In this document: positions 40,312 through 49,007 of the stretch, piece after piece | How positions within the stretch are numbered: the stretch's first letter is position 1 | Layout: every line of letters starts with the position of its first letter | From: Pseudomonas mosselii | Lineage (GTDB): Bacteria; Pseudomonadota; Gammaproteobacteria; Pseudomonadales; Pseudomonadaceae | Reading direction: 5' to 3' | NCBI RefSeq assembly: GCF_003205295.1 | Contig: NZ_QJRP01000020.1 | Span: forward strand, 17,446-81,445 | DNA: 64,000 nucleotides | Made by a program: the position numbers and the translations under genes | Notes under the pieces: generated by a model | Seen by the model: the letters and a program-made list of their open reading frames with translations, nothing else | What the model was told of the DNA's origin: nothing | Database searches by the model: none

Positions 40312-41085
40312 ATGGCATTCGAAACCATCCTGTTGGACATCCACGGCAAGGTCGGCCTGATCACCCTCAACCGCCCCCAGGCGCTGAACGCGCTGAACGC
40401 GCAGATCGTCGGCGAGATCAACCAGGCCCTGGACCAGCTGGAGCGTGACCCGAACATCGGCTGCGTGGTGCTGACCGGTTCCGCCAAGGCCTTTGCCGCC
40501 GGCGCCGACATCAAGGAAATGGCCGAGCTGCAATACCCGCAGATCTACGTCGAGGACCTGTTCAGCGATGCCGATCGCATTGCCAGCCGGCGCAAGCCGA
40601 TCATCGCCGCGGTATCGGGCTTCGCCCTGGGCGGTGGCTGCGAGCTGGCGATGATGTGCGACTTCATCCTCGCCGCCGACAACGCCAAGTTCGGCCAGCC
40701 GGAAATCAACCTCGGCGTGCTGCCGGGTATGGGCGGTACCCAGCGTCTGACCCGCGCCGTGGGCAAGGCCAAGGCCATGGAACTGTGCCTGACCGGCCGC
40801 CTGATGGGCGCCGAGGAAGCCGAGCGTGCCGGCCTGGTGGCGCGCATCGTGCCGCAGGCGGAGCTGGTGGAAGAGGCGTTGAAGGTGGCCGCGACCATCG
40901 CCAGCAAGTCGATCCCGGTGAGCATGATGGTCAAGGAAAGCGTCAACCGCGCCTTCGAGGTCACCCTGAGCGAAGGCGTGCGCTTCGAGCGCCGGGTGTT
41001 CCATGCCGCGTTCGCCACCGAGGACCAGAAAGAGGGTATGGCTGCGTTCATTGCCAAGCGCGAGGCGCAGTTCAAGGACCGCTGA
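40312..41085 (+). CDS. enoyl-CoA hydratase/isomerase
   Basis: A 257-residue crotonase-fold enzyme that adds water to the enoyl-CoA made by the acyl-CoA dehydrogenase. Landmarks: LITLNRPQALNALNAQIV, FAAGADIKEMA (oxyanion-hole region), ALGGGCELAMMCDFILA with the first catalytic Glu, and INLGVLPGMGGTQRLTRAVG with the second. ATG 40312 with GAAGGAG upstream; the longer frame from 40198 overlaps the dehydrogenase. Last gene of the operon, followed by a hairpin and then by the end of a second giant toxin-like gene on the other strand. Confidence 0.94.
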   Translation: MAFETILLDIHGKVGLITLNRPQALNALNAQIVGEINQALDQLERDPNIGCVVLTGSAKAFAAGADIKEMAELQYPQIYVEDLFSDADRIASRRKPIIAAVSGFALGGGCELAMMCDFILAADNAKFGQPEINLGVLPGMGGTQRLTRAVGKAKAMELCLTGRLMGAEEAERAGLVARIVPQAELVEEALKVAATIASKSIPVSMMVKESVNRAFEVTLSEGVRFERRVFHAAFATEDQKEGMAAFIAKREAQFKDR

Positions 41086-41090
41086 CGGGA

Positions 41091-41118
41091 AGGGGGCGCA
41101 GCCTGCGCCGCGCCCCCT
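41091..41118. terminator. bidirectional hairpin between the acyl-CoA operon and toxin 2
   Basis: AGGGGGCGC (41091-41099) pairs with GCGCCCCCT (41110-41118) over a 10-base loop. It fills the 36-base gap between two convergent genes and is the only candidate terminator for both; it lacks a U-run. Confidence 0.55.
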
Positions 41119-41121
41119 GGC

Positions 41122-44100
41122 TTACAAGTCGAAGAAGTATCGGGCGGCGGCCGCGCTGGTGATCGGTGCGCGATAGACGTCGAACACCCTGCCGCTGTCA
41201 TCGCTGTAGCGCTGGCCCGGCATGTGCCGTTGCTCCGCGGTCTTGAGATGCCCAGCGGTGAAGTCGGCCTTGGCCGTGCTCATCGAAGGGTAATGGAAGT
41301 GCGCGTACCACAGTACCTTGCCATCATGGCTGATGCTGTACTCGTCGAGAAAATCGGCGGGCCGGCCCTTGAGCCTGGCCAGTCGATTGCGTGCTCCCTC
41401 GGCCCGTAACTGCAAGTGTCCGCCATCGACCAGGTACATGACTTCACCCATGCGCGGTTTCTGCGTGAGGGCGGCTGACACGCGTAGCCGCGTCGCCGTT
41501 CCCTGCAACTCCTCCGCCAGCCTGCGCAGGGATCCGGCGACCCGCTCGGCATCCTTGCCACCACGGGCCTCGTCGGTTTCGTTGTCCTCGGTCAGGCGTG
41601 TCTCGATGGCATCGACCCGTTCGAGCAGGCGGGTGCGTTGATAAAGCACGCTCTCTTCTATCTCCACCGGCAGATAGCGATTCGGATGCGCTTGCAGACT
41701 CGACACCTCGTCGTGGGTCTGCGCAATCAACGTGTCGCTTTCCTTGAGCAGGCGCTTCAGGCTCATCTGCGTTGGACGGGAGGCGGTCTGGGCGGGTTTG
41801 AGCTCCACCCAATTGCCATGCTTGAGGTGATAGGTACGTGCGGGTGTCCTGTTGTCCGGGCCAGGGATGTCGACGGTATTCGCATCGTCGCTACGAGGCT
41901 CGGCTAGCAGGAGCCCGTGCTCGGTGGTCTCGATCAGCCCGGGCACTTTCTTGCGCAATTGTCCCAGCGTGCTGAGCGGAGGGTAGTCGGGCAGTTCGTC
42001 CAGCTCTTGGCGGTTTTGCGATAACAGCCAATCGAGTTGTTCCTTCATCTGCCGCGTCGTCTGCTGCGCTGCATCGCCTTTGGCCAATTCCGTGAATATC
42101 TCCAGTTGCCGCGCCGCAGTCTGGAGATGTTCGATGATGCTGCGTAGCAGCCTGGCGGTGATTTCGTCATCGGCACTTTCCAGCTTGAAGAGCCTCGCAC
42201 GCTGAGCGATACCCAGTTCGAAGCTGCCCCAGAAGCGGTCTCTCCAATAGCACGCCTCTTCGCTCAGGCCATGGACCAGCGTCATGCGGTTGAGCAACCC
42301 CTCGAGCCGCAGGAAACGCAGGATCAGTTCCCGTTCCTGGGTCGCAGGCATGCTGCTGGCGAGGTTTCGCCATTGCTGGATCTCAGGTTGGTGGGGGCTG
42401 GCCAGCTTGTTCAGCTCATCCTGGCAGTGGAGCAGGCGTCGATTGTTGTCGATCATCCGCTCAATCAGGGGCGCCAGCCTGTCCAGGCGGGCGGCGATGA
42501 TATTGACGTCCGCGGGGGTAAGTGTCTCGCCGGCCTGCTGGAGGCGGGCAGCTTTGAGCAACTGGCCCCGATCAGGTTGATAACGCAGGTGCAGGACCTT
42601 GCGCAGCAGCCGCTGGCAGAAACTGTCCTGATACAGCGCGAAGGCATGGACTTTCTTGAACTCCTTCACCGGTTGCAAGGTGTTGCGCTGTTTCAGATGT
42701 TCGATATGCGTTGCCCAGAATTCCGACAGCGTGTCGAGCTTGTCCTGGCAGGTCTGCAAGCGGGCGTCGTCGAGCGGTGCGGCCACCAGCTTCTCCAGGG
42801 TGGTCTGTTCCCGGATCCTGGCGTCGATGACGTCCTTGTCGGCCTTGATCTGTTCGTTAGCGGTACGCAGGGCGCTTTCCTTTTCCAGTTGCAGCTTGCG
42901 GATCTGCTCGGACAGCGGCATGCCGCCCTTGAGCGTCAATCTCAGGTCCAATTGCCAGCGGTCGGCCTCGTCGCGGCGCAGCCAAGGGCCTGCGGCTTGG
43001 TCGGGGCCGACGATGCGCATCTGGTTGCGAGGCATGTCGAGCATGACCTGGTAGAGGTTGCCGTGCAGCAGTGCATAGAGCTTGTCACCCTGCAGGTACA
43101 GGCCACGCAGGGCGCCTCTGGGCAGCGGTTCACCGAGTGAGGCGGTATTGGTATCCGCCCGCAAGGCTCGCAGTGCGGTGCTTTGCACGGCAGTCAAGGT
43201 TTGGGTGGGGCGCGTCCAGCTGAAGTCGAGATGGAGCGAAGAGGCGGCCTGGACCACGCTGGGGGGCACGGGTTTCGGCTCGGATGCGACCAGAGGCATG
43301 ACCGGTGCGCCAAGCGTGCGTGCCTTGCCGCTTTGCTCATTCAGGCGGGTAATCGAATGGACGGCCAGCAGCAGGGCGATATTGACCAGCAGGTTGACCT
43401 CTGCCAGCTCGTGCCCGGTGGGGTCGTGTTCGGCATCGGTGCTAACGAATTCGGCCAGTGCCTCTTCCATCTGCGCCAGCCACGCCACCTTGCCCAGGGC
43501 GCCTCCCGCCAAGGGGAGCAGGGTGTTGAACAGCAGCCAGCCCAGCTCTTTCCAGCGCGTCCAGCGGGTCTGTGCGCTCGTCGAGGCATGCGCTTCAAAC
43601 GTCTGGATCGATTCGTTGACGCAGGCAAGGTAGAGGTCTGCGCCGAGGTCGTTGGAAGGCGATTCGATTGTCAGTTCCACCGGAGCTGGCCTGCCGAACG
43701 GGATGGCGCTGGTGTCATCCAGTGGAACGAACAGGTGAGGTTCGAGGAAGCCGCCATGGGCATAGAACCTGCGGTCTTCGGCCGGAAGGCGTTGCAGCAG
43801 GTCATCCTGCAGGGCGCCAGGGGTACTGATGGCGACGAACAGCGCCAGCCGATCGCTGAACTGCAACAGGCTGTCCTCGTGCAGGGGACGGTACAACAGG
43901 CAACTGTCGGCGTTGGGTGACCGTGGCTCGATGAGCCAGGTGTTGCGTGGATGATCCACTGTAGAGCCAGGCGCCTTGAGCAGACCCAGCGGTCGGATGA
44001 CCCAGCGCTTCGGGTCATCGTCGTCTGCGGTGCTGAACACCTGGGCGATATGGCTGGCAACGTCCTGATCCGGCAGTTTTCCGCGCAGGTAAAGCTCCTG

Positions 44101-45669
44101 CGCCAGTGCGGGCAATTGGCTGGCGAGTTGCGCAATGAGCAGGCGTTGACGCTGCCCGCGTTGGGAGATGTCATCCAACAGCTTGCTGCGTAGCATGGCG
44201 GGGTATGCGCTGGCGATGTCCAGCTCGCTGACCACTGTGCGCAGGTAGTTTTCGTTCAGCCAGCCAGGCAGCAGGTCTGCGCTGTTCGAAAGCAACTCCA
44301 CCCGTCCGGGCTTGAGCAGGCCGATGTTGGCAATGGCCAATTGGGCGAGGGAGAAGGTGACGGGATTCACCTTGCCCGTGCTGGTAAGCCCTGGGCGCGC
44401 GGCGGGGGCGGCGATGGTCTGGTAGTTGACGACCCTGACCTGCCCAGGGTCGAGCGGGGCACCCGGATAATCCGCCGTGAAGCGCGCGGCCAGTTGCCGA
44501 TTGGCGAAGTCCTCGGCGTTGTCGACACCGTCGAGCCAGAATTGCCCGCTGGTGTTCTGACAGGACTGGGCGACGTCGAGCAGCAGCGTGCTGTAATGCA
44601 ACAAGGGCTGGCTCCTGGCGTTACGCAGCCAGTCCGGCAGTAGGGCCGATATCGCGTTGCGCTGATTGGACTCGGCTTCGCTGCACAGGTCGAGCATGGA
44701 GGTAAGCCGGTCCAGTTCCAGGCTCATGTTGATGGCGTCGAGTCTGCTTCGATAGGCCGTGGCGCGATGGTCGATCACCCGTAGTTGCTGTTCCAGCACG
44801 CCCAGCGCCATGCTTTCGAAGTCCCCTTGGGCGGTCCGATCGATGCTGACTTCCCGAGAGGTGGTCAGGGATCTCGTGGGCCAGTATCGACCGATGCTCT
44901 CCAGCATCTCCTGGCGGGAAGGGAAAGCGAGCAGCTTGCCTGTCAGGGTATAGAGCAGGGTCAGGTTGCGCTTTGGGTCGGCATCGCTGTGTTCGATCAG
45001 CAGTGCGCTCGCCAGGTCGTTGTCCAGCGTCCCATCCTTGGAAAAGTCCACGGCAAGCTGTGAGACGCTCAGGCCGGCTGCATTCTGCCAGTTCCTGTGA
45101 TCGGGGTCGGGGTAGGCATGCACCAGCCTGGCGACGGTCAGGGCGAACGCGGGTAGGCTGCCAGCGCTCTGGTGGGCCTCGACGGCCTCCAGAAAGCGCT
45201 TGCGAAGGTCTTCGGCGTACCAGCGCCAGGGGGTTTCACCACTGTTGTCGAAGCGGCTCCAATAGCTTGCCAACGATTGCTGATACACCCCGAGCAATAA
45301 CGGTGCGTTGTCATTGACCAGCAACTCCACCTGGTGCAGAGGCATGGTCACCTGCCAGGCAGGATCACCATCGACGCGGGTGGTGAGGGTATCCTCGCCA
45401 ACCGTGAGGTTGAGTGTCCGGCGCATGCAATAGCGCTCGGCGAGCACATGCGACAAGGGGCGAACCCACAGGTTGCCGGAACGTGGATTTCGGCTGGCGA
45501 GATAAAGTGCCCTTGGATCATGGGTGACGTTCGGTAGATAATGTGGCCACTGAGCGGCGAGGATATGGTCTGCGGCGTCGAGCAGCTCGGGACGTTCGCT
45601 GAACCGCCGGGCAATCTTGCATTGAAGCGGGCTGGAGCGGGCAAGGCGTAGGTGCGGTAGGTCGTTCAT
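41122..45669 (-). CDS. giant dermonecrotic-toxin-like protein (DUF6543 type)
   Basis: A 1515-residue protein without a signal peptide. Near residues 127-160 it has VYQQSLASYWSRFDNSGETP followed by WRWYAEDLRKRF, a pattern I associate with the N-terminal part of the Pseudomonas dermonecrotic-toxin-like (DUF6543) group. Two hydrophobic stretches follow at about 710-735 (WLLFNTLLPLAGGALGKVAW) and 755-775 (NLLVNIALLLAVHSI), then a coiled coil at about 920-985 (LSEQIRKLQLEKESALRTAN). The C-terminal end (about 1400-1515: GEVMYLVDGGHLQLRAEG, then DGKVLWYAHFHYPSMSTAK) looks like a separate folded domain; no catalytic motif is recognised and there is no LRR or NEL part. ATG 45669 with GAGG upstream is favoured over a TTG at 45675. 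It is inserted, on the opposite strand, after the acyl-CoA operon. Confidence 0.72.
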   Translation of the reverse strand: MNDLPHLRLARSSPLQCKIARRFSERPELLDAADHILAAQWPHYLPNVTHDPRALYLASRNPRSGNLWVRPLSHVLAERYCMRRTLNLTVGEDTLTTRVDGDPAWQVTMPLHQVELLVNDNAPLLLGVYQQSLASYWSRFDNSGETPWRWYAEDLRKRFLEAVEAHQSAGSLPAFALTVARLVHAYPDPDHRNWQNAAGLSVSQLAVDFSKDGTLDNDLASALLIEHSDADPKRNLTLLYTLTGKLLAFPSRQEMLESIGRYWPTRSLTTSREVSIDRTAQGDFESMALGVLEQQLRVIDHRATAYRSRLDAINMSLELDRLTSMLDLCSEAESNQRNAISALLPDWLRNARSQPLLHYSTLLLDVAQSCQNTSGQFWLDGVDNAEDFANRQLAARFTADYPGAPLDPGQVRVVNYQTIAAPAARPGLTSTGKVNPVTFSLAQLAIANIGLLKPGRVELLSNSADLLPGWLNENYLRTVVSELDIASAYPAMLRSKLLDDISQRGQRQRLLIAQLASQLPALAQELYLRGKLPDQDVASHIAQVFSTADDDDPKRWVIRPLGLLKAPGSTVDHPRNTWLIEPRSPNADSCLLYRPLHEDSLLQFSDRLALFVAISTPGALQDDLLQRLPAEDRRFYAHGGFLEPHLFVPLDDTSAIPFGRPAPVELTIESPSNDLGADLYLACVNESIQTFEAHASTSAQTRWTRWKELGWLLFNTLLPLAGGALGKVAWLAQMEEALAEFVSTDAEHDPTGHELAEVNLLVNIALLLAVHSITRLNEQSGKARTLGAPVMPLVASEPKPVPPSVVQAASSLHLDFSWTRPTQTLTAVQSTALRALRADTNTASLGEPLPRGALRGLYLQGDKLYALLHGNLYQVMLDMPRNQMRIVGPDQAAGPWLRRDEADRWQLDLRLTLKGGMPLSEQIRKLQLEKESALRTANEQIKADKDVIDARIREQTTLEKLVAAPLDDARLQTCQDKLDTLSEFWATHIEHLKQRNTLQPVKEFKKVHAFALYQDSFCQRLLRKVLHLRYQPDRGQLLKAARLQQAGETLTPADVNIIAARLDRLAPLIERMIDNNRRLLHCQDELNKLASPHQPEIQQWRNLASSMPATQERELILRFLRLEGLLNRMTLVHGLSEEACYWRDRFWGSFELGIAQRARLFKLESADDEITARLLRSIIEHLQTAARQLEIFTELAKGDAAQQTTRQMKEQLDWLLSQNRQELDELPDYPPLSTLGQLRKKVPGLIETTEHGLLLAEPRSDDANTVDIPGPDNRTPARTYHLKHGNWVELKPAQTASRPTQMSLKRLLKESDTLIAQTHDEVSSLQAHPNRYLPVEIEESVLYQRTRLLERVDAIETRLTEDNETDEARGGKDAERVAGSLRRLAEELQGTATRLRVSAALTQKPRMGEVMYLVDGGHLQLRAEGARNRLARLKGRPADFLDEYSISHDGKVLWYAHFHYPSMSTAKADFTAGHLKTAEQRHMPGQRYSDDSGRVFDVYRAPITSAAAARYFFDL

Positions 45670-45678
45670 GATCAAGCC

Positions 45679-45703
45679 TCATACGTGAGTAGAGGCCGTA
45701 TGA
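45679..45703. promoter_or_regulatory. inverted repeat before toxin 2
   Basis: TCATACG (45679-45685) and CGTATGA (45697-45703) form a 7-bp dyad with an 11-base spacer, 9 bases upstream of the toxin 2 start codon. It may be an operator or a leader hairpin next to the ribosome binding site. It is unrelated to the LexA-like site of toxin 1. Confidence 0.4.
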
Positions 45704-45958
45704 AGCGTATTTGCGACGATTTGTGGTCACTAACCCGATACCTCCAGCCGTTGCGCCGTTTGCGTTCAGGCGTGATGGAAGGCGGTATTGTTACGACATA
45801 TTGCTTCCTGGCCGTCGCGAAGCGGCAGGCGGCGCACCAGTAGGCGGATTCCTGGCCATTTCGGACAAATCCTCCGTCATTTATGTTGCCCACTGCGACG
45901 CGGCACCTTAGACTGCCGCCCCCTGTAAAAGAGTGCCGGTTGGCGCTTGAAGAATTTC

Positions 45959-45984
45959 GCTACCGACGATACGTCGTCGGTGGC
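45959..45984 (+). promoter_or_regulatory. TACG-capped hairpin upstream of the DksA-like gene
   Basis: ACCGACGA pairs perfectly with TCGTCGGT around a TACG tetraloop; three more outer pairs (one wobble) extend the stem to 11 bp. It lies 41 bases before the ATG, probably in the mRNA leader. It has no U-run and so is not a simple terminator. The remaining 45704-45958 shows no convincing gene. Confidence 0.4.
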
Positions 45985-46024
45985 ACCTGAATCGCCCAAA
46001 TGCACATTTTTCATAGAGAAGTCG

Positions 46025-46429
46025 ATGACCAAGGAACAGTTGCTGGCCATGTCGGCCGATGACTACATGAACGCCGAGCAGCTCGCGTACTTCACCGCGT
46101 TGCTGCAGGCGATGAAAGTCGAAACCCACGAGCGCATCGAACTCAGCCGCAATTCCATCGAAAGCCTGGATACCCCATCGGATCCCGCTGACGTGGCGTC
46201 GGTCGAGGAAGAGCGCACCTGGCTGGTCAATGCCATCGATCGTGACCAGCGCCTGCTGCCGCAGCTGGAGATGGCCTTGGACCGCATCGCCGATGAAAGC
46301 TTCGGCTGGTGCGACGACAGCGGCGAGCCGATCGGCCTGAAGCGCCTGCTGATCAGCCCGACCACCAAGTACTGCATCGAAGCCCAGGAGCGTCACGAGC
46401 AGCTCGACCGCCACCAGCGGCAGATCTGA
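46025..46429 (+). CDS. DksA/TraR-like protein with incomplete zinc finger
   Basis: A 134-residue protein with the coiled-coil-plus-finger build of DksA (SLDTPSDPADVASVEEERTW in the coiled-coil part with the acidic tip, DP-A-D, that reaches the RNA polymerase secondary channel). In canonical DksA the finger has four cysteines (C-x2-C...C-x2-C). Here it reads GWCDDSGEPIG...KYCIEAQ, so the second and fourth are Ser and Ala. This is the pattern of zinc-independent DksA2-type paralogues, which replace DksA when zinc is scarce. ATG 46025 is the family-consistent start; an upstream in-frame ATG at 45947 would run through the hairpin. A good terminator follows. Confidence 0.82.
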   Translation: MTKEQLLAMSADDYMNAEQLAYFTALLQAMKVETHERIELSRNSIESLDTPSDPADVASVEEERTWLVNAIDRDQRLLPQLEMALDRIADESFGWCDDSGEPIGLKRLLISPTTKYCIEAQERHEQLDRHQRQI

Positions 46430-46444
46430 TCCAACGCCTTGCGC

Positions 46445-46483
46445 AAGGCCCCACGGAGTGATCCCTGGGGCCTTCGTATTTTC
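46445..46483 (+). terminator. intrinsic terminator after the DksA-like gene
   Basis: AAGGCCCCA (46445-46453) pairs with TGGGGCCTT (46466-46474) over a 12-base loop and is followed by CGTATTTTCTT. Stem, loop and U-run are those of a classical intrinsic terminator. Confidence 0.85.
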
Positions 46484-46552
46484 TTGCCTTGTATCAATGG
46501 CTGGCCGGCTGCATCCAAGTGAGCGTGGATAATGGCGTTATAGTGGCGTTTA

Positions 46553-46573
46553 ATGTCGTCACAATAACGACAT
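46553..46573. promoter_or_regulatory. inverted repeat ATGTCGT-N7-ACGACAT before the chemoreceptor gene
   Basis: Two perfect 7-bp arms with a 7-base centre (CACAATA), 17 bases before the preferred chemoreceptor start. Just upstream TGGCGTT is repeated (TGGCGTTATAG, TGGCGTTTAA). The arm spacing fits a dimeric repressor; the protein is unknown. Confidence 0.45.
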
Positions 46574-46590
46574 GCGGATGGATCACGAAG

Positions 46591-48189
46591 ATGATGCGAG
46601 AAGGATCTCTGCCGGCCAGCGAAGCAGCGCGGGCCACCCCCTCTCCTGCGGGAGCCGTCGTCGCCCTGTTGCAGGGCGTTGTGCTGTGCGCGGTGTTGGC
46701 GGCCATGGCGTTCGCCGGGCTGTCCTTGTACCTGGCCTTGCCGTTGGCGCTTTCGGTGCTGTGGTTACCGCGTGCGCGCAAGGCGGTCGTCGTGCAGCCG
46801 GCGCCTGCACCTGCCCAGGAAGGTTCGCTGCTTCAAGAATTGGCCCGTGGCACCAGCCATAATGCGTTGTCGGCCGCTGCAGTGGCCCACTCGGTACAGC
46901 AACTGGCCGCCCGGGTGCAGTCGCAGCTTGGGGCTGCCCAGGACATCGTCGGCAGCGCCGAGATCATGATCACCACCGAGGAGCAGACTGCCCAGCTAAG
47001 CCAGCAGGCACTGGAAGCTGCTCGTTCAGCCCACGGCAGCAGCGTGGTCGGCAGCGAGGTGCTGGCCGAATCCATTCAGTGCATGCGCGATTTGAGTGTG
47101 CGCGCTTCGGCCAGCCGCGAGTTGATCGAGGCCTTGCATCAGCGCAGCGAGGATATTGCCCGGGTCACGCTGGTGATCCAGGGCATTGCCAGCCAGACCA
47201 ACCTTCTGGCGCTCAACGCCGCCATCGAGGCGGCGCGGGCGGGTGAACATGGCCGTGGCTTCGCGGTGGTGGCCGACGAGGTGCGCGGTCTGGCCGGACG
47301 CACCGCCAGCGCCACCGAGGAGGTGGGGCAGATGGTCGCCGACATCCAGGCGCGCACCGCCCAGGTGGTGGCGCAGATCCGCACGCTGGCCGAGGACCTG
47401 GGCAAGGGTGTCGGCCAGGTCGAGCAGGCCGGTGGGCAGCTGGCGCAGATCGCCAGCCTGGCAGCCAGTGTCGAGGGCCAGGTGAGCGAAATCGCCGGGG
47501 GCACCCAGATCAATCAAGCCCAGCTCGACACCCTGTTCCAGGCCGTGGCCCAGGTGCGCGGCGATCTGGAGGTCAGCGACCAGCAGACCCGGCGCCTGGC
47601 CAAGGCGGCGGTGCAGATGGAGGGGCAGGTGGAAAGCCTCAGCGAACGGTTGGCCGAGGTCGGTCTGGACGCTTACCACCAACGGGTGTTTGAGCTGGCG
47701 CAGGCGGGCGCGCGGCACATCGGCGAGCGTTTCGAGGCGGATATCGAACAGGGACGCATTGGCCTGGACGATCTGTTCGACCGACAGTATCGGCCGATTG
47801 CCGGCATGCAGCCCCCGCGTTTCACCACGCGCTTCGACCACTACACCGATACCGTGCTGCCACAGCTCCAGGAGCCATTGCTGCAGCACGATGGGCTGGT
47901 GTATGCCATCGCCTGTACCCAGCAGGGCTATGTGCCGACCCACAACAATGCCTTCAACCAGCCACTGACCGGCGATATCGCCAGCGACACAGCGCACAAC
48001 CGCAGCAAGCGCATGTTTGACGACCGCACGGGCGCCCGCTGCGGCAGCCATCAGCAGCGGGTGCTGTTGCAGACCTACACGCGAGACACCGGAGAGCTGA
48101 TGCACGACCTGTCGGTGCCGATCTTCGTCGCAGGCCGGCACTGGGGTGGCCTGCGTCTGGGGTATCGGCCCGAACCCGGGCTCGACTGA
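46591..48189 (+). CDS. methyl-accepting chemotaxis protein with C-terminal sensory domain
   Basis: A 532-residue chemoreceptor with unusual order. Two membrane helices lie at about residues 20-60 with almost no loop between them, then the signalling coiled coil with the conserved hairpin tip IQGIASQTNLLALNAAIEAA, RAGEHGRGFAVVADEVRGLA. The sensory part comes after it (about 395-532), with THNNAFNQPLTGDIASDT, NRSKRMFDDRTGARCG and LSVPIFVAGRHWGGLRLGY. So both signal and sensor are cytoplasmic. Similar C-terminal domains occur in several Pseudomonas receptors. ATG 46591 is preferred to the frame start at 46489, which would cross the terminator region and the inverted repeat. No CheB/CheR-binding pentapeptide is seen. 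The stimulus is unknown. Confidence 0.85.
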   Translation: MMREGSLPASEAARATPSPAGAVVALLQGVVLCAVLAAMAFAGLSLYLALPLALSVLWLPRARKAVVVQPAPAPAQEGSLLQELARGTSHNALSAAAVAHSVQQLAARVQSQLGAAQDIVGSAEIMITTEEQTAQLSQQALEAARSAHGSSVVGSEVLAESIQCMRDLSVRASASRELIEALHQRSEDIARVTLVIQGIASQTNLLALNAAIEAARAGEHGRGFAVVADEVRGLAGRTASATEEVGQMVADIQARTAQVVAQIRTLAEDLGKGVGQVEQAGGQLAQIASLAASVEGQVSEIAGGTQINQAQLDTLFQAVAQVRGDLEVSDQQTRRLAKAAVQMEGQVESLSERLAEVGLDAYHQRVFELAQAGARHIGERFEADIEQGRIGLDDLFDRQYRPIAGMQPPRFTTRFDHYTDTVLPQLQEPLLQHDGLVYAIACTQQGYVPTHNNAFNQPLTGDIASDTAHNRSKRMFDDRTGARCGSHQQRVLLQTYTRDTGELMHDLSVPIFVAGRHWGGLRLGYRPEPGLD

Positions 48190-48305
48190 GGCGATTTGTT
48201 GCCTGGGATGTAACACTGCTGTTCTGCCTTGCGCTTTATTTGTAAGCAGTACAGGACGTATCATGGACACATCGTTAGGTGGCTAATTAAATTCCGGAGG
48301 GAATT

Positions 48306-48500
48306 ATGACGAGCCGAGTCGAGGTGGCCGTGATGATCGGTAGTGGTGTGCCACGGTCCTTGCAGACCTTGGGCAAAAGGGTGTGCTGGGTGGTACTGGT
48401 TGACGGCGAGCGCCGTGGAACCGCCTTCGCCAGCCGCGACGAGGCCCTGGAGTGCCAGGCTGCGTGGCAACAGCAGGTGGATAGGAACCATGCGGCGTGA
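48306..48500 (+). CDS. small conserved hypothetical protein
   Basis: A 64-residue protein starting MTSRVEVAVMIGSGVPRSLQ, with a very good ribosome binding site (CGGAGGGAATT). It has a compact beta-alpha look (RVCWVVLVDGERRGTAFASR, DEALECQAAW). I recall similar small Pseudomonas proteins but no function. It converges with the next small gene, with 4 bases between their stop codons. Confidence 0.6.
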   Translation: MTSRVEVAVMIGSGVPRSLQTLGKRVCWVVLVDGERRGTAFASRDEALECQAAWQQQVDRNHAA

Positions 48501-48504
48501 GCCC

Positions 48505-48702
48505 TCAGCGCTCCAGGTAGCGTGCGAGCTCCCAGGCGTCCTGGTAGCGTTGGCGGAATCCGTGGACTTTGCCCGAGTGGGTTTCAGTGATGTGGAAAAA
48601 GCCGATACCGGCGGCCACGACGCTATACCGGGATATGCCTGGCACGGCCGTGCGACAAGAAATGCTACGTGCCTCTCGACGGAATTCGGTGTTTTCGTGC
48701 AT
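48505..48702 (-). CDS. small conserved hypothetical protein
   Basis: A 65-residue protein starting MHENTEFRREARSISCRTAV; the middle has IGFFHITETHSGKVHGFRQR and the end DAWELARYLER. ATG 48702 has CAGGAAT upstream, whereas the frame start at 48741 has none. It is a plausible folded basic protein of unknown function. The 305 bases from 48703 to 49007 hold no further gene that I can support. Confidence 0.55.
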   Translation of the reverse strand: MHENTEFRREARSISCRTAVPGISRYSVVAAGIGFFHITETHSGKVHGFRQRYQDAWELARYLER

Positions 48703-49007
48703 ATTCCTGTACCTGTAATGCGCGATGAAGGGGTGGGGCACACTTGAGCTGAAGTGTCGCCCTCAGTAGTCGCATCTTTCCTGACCCTTTAGCTGTCAGG
48801 TATTACGTTTCCTATTTGCGGATAGTTTGCCGAAGCACGCCGGATGTTCCAGCGGGGAAGTGTTCCCTGCTTGGCGTATCGTTCGTGTGCGTGGATCTTC
48901 GCTTACCGAATCCATGGTCCATCGGACTTCGACTTTGAGTGGCTGCCACCCCACGCCCAGCGGCGTGCGCGGTGCGGCCTGCTGTAATTGATGTGAGGAG
49001 CTTTTCA

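Noticed and set aside
30935..45669. Idea that the two giant proteins form an Rhs/polymorphic toxin system
   Set aside because: No RHS repeats, no PAAR or VgrG next to them, no small immunity gene behind either; the shortened VgrG is 27 kb away.
45711..45911. 66-residue frame between toxin 2 and the DksA-like gene
   Set aside because: No ribosome binding site, Arg/Pro-rich and not like neighbouring codon use; treated as non-coding.
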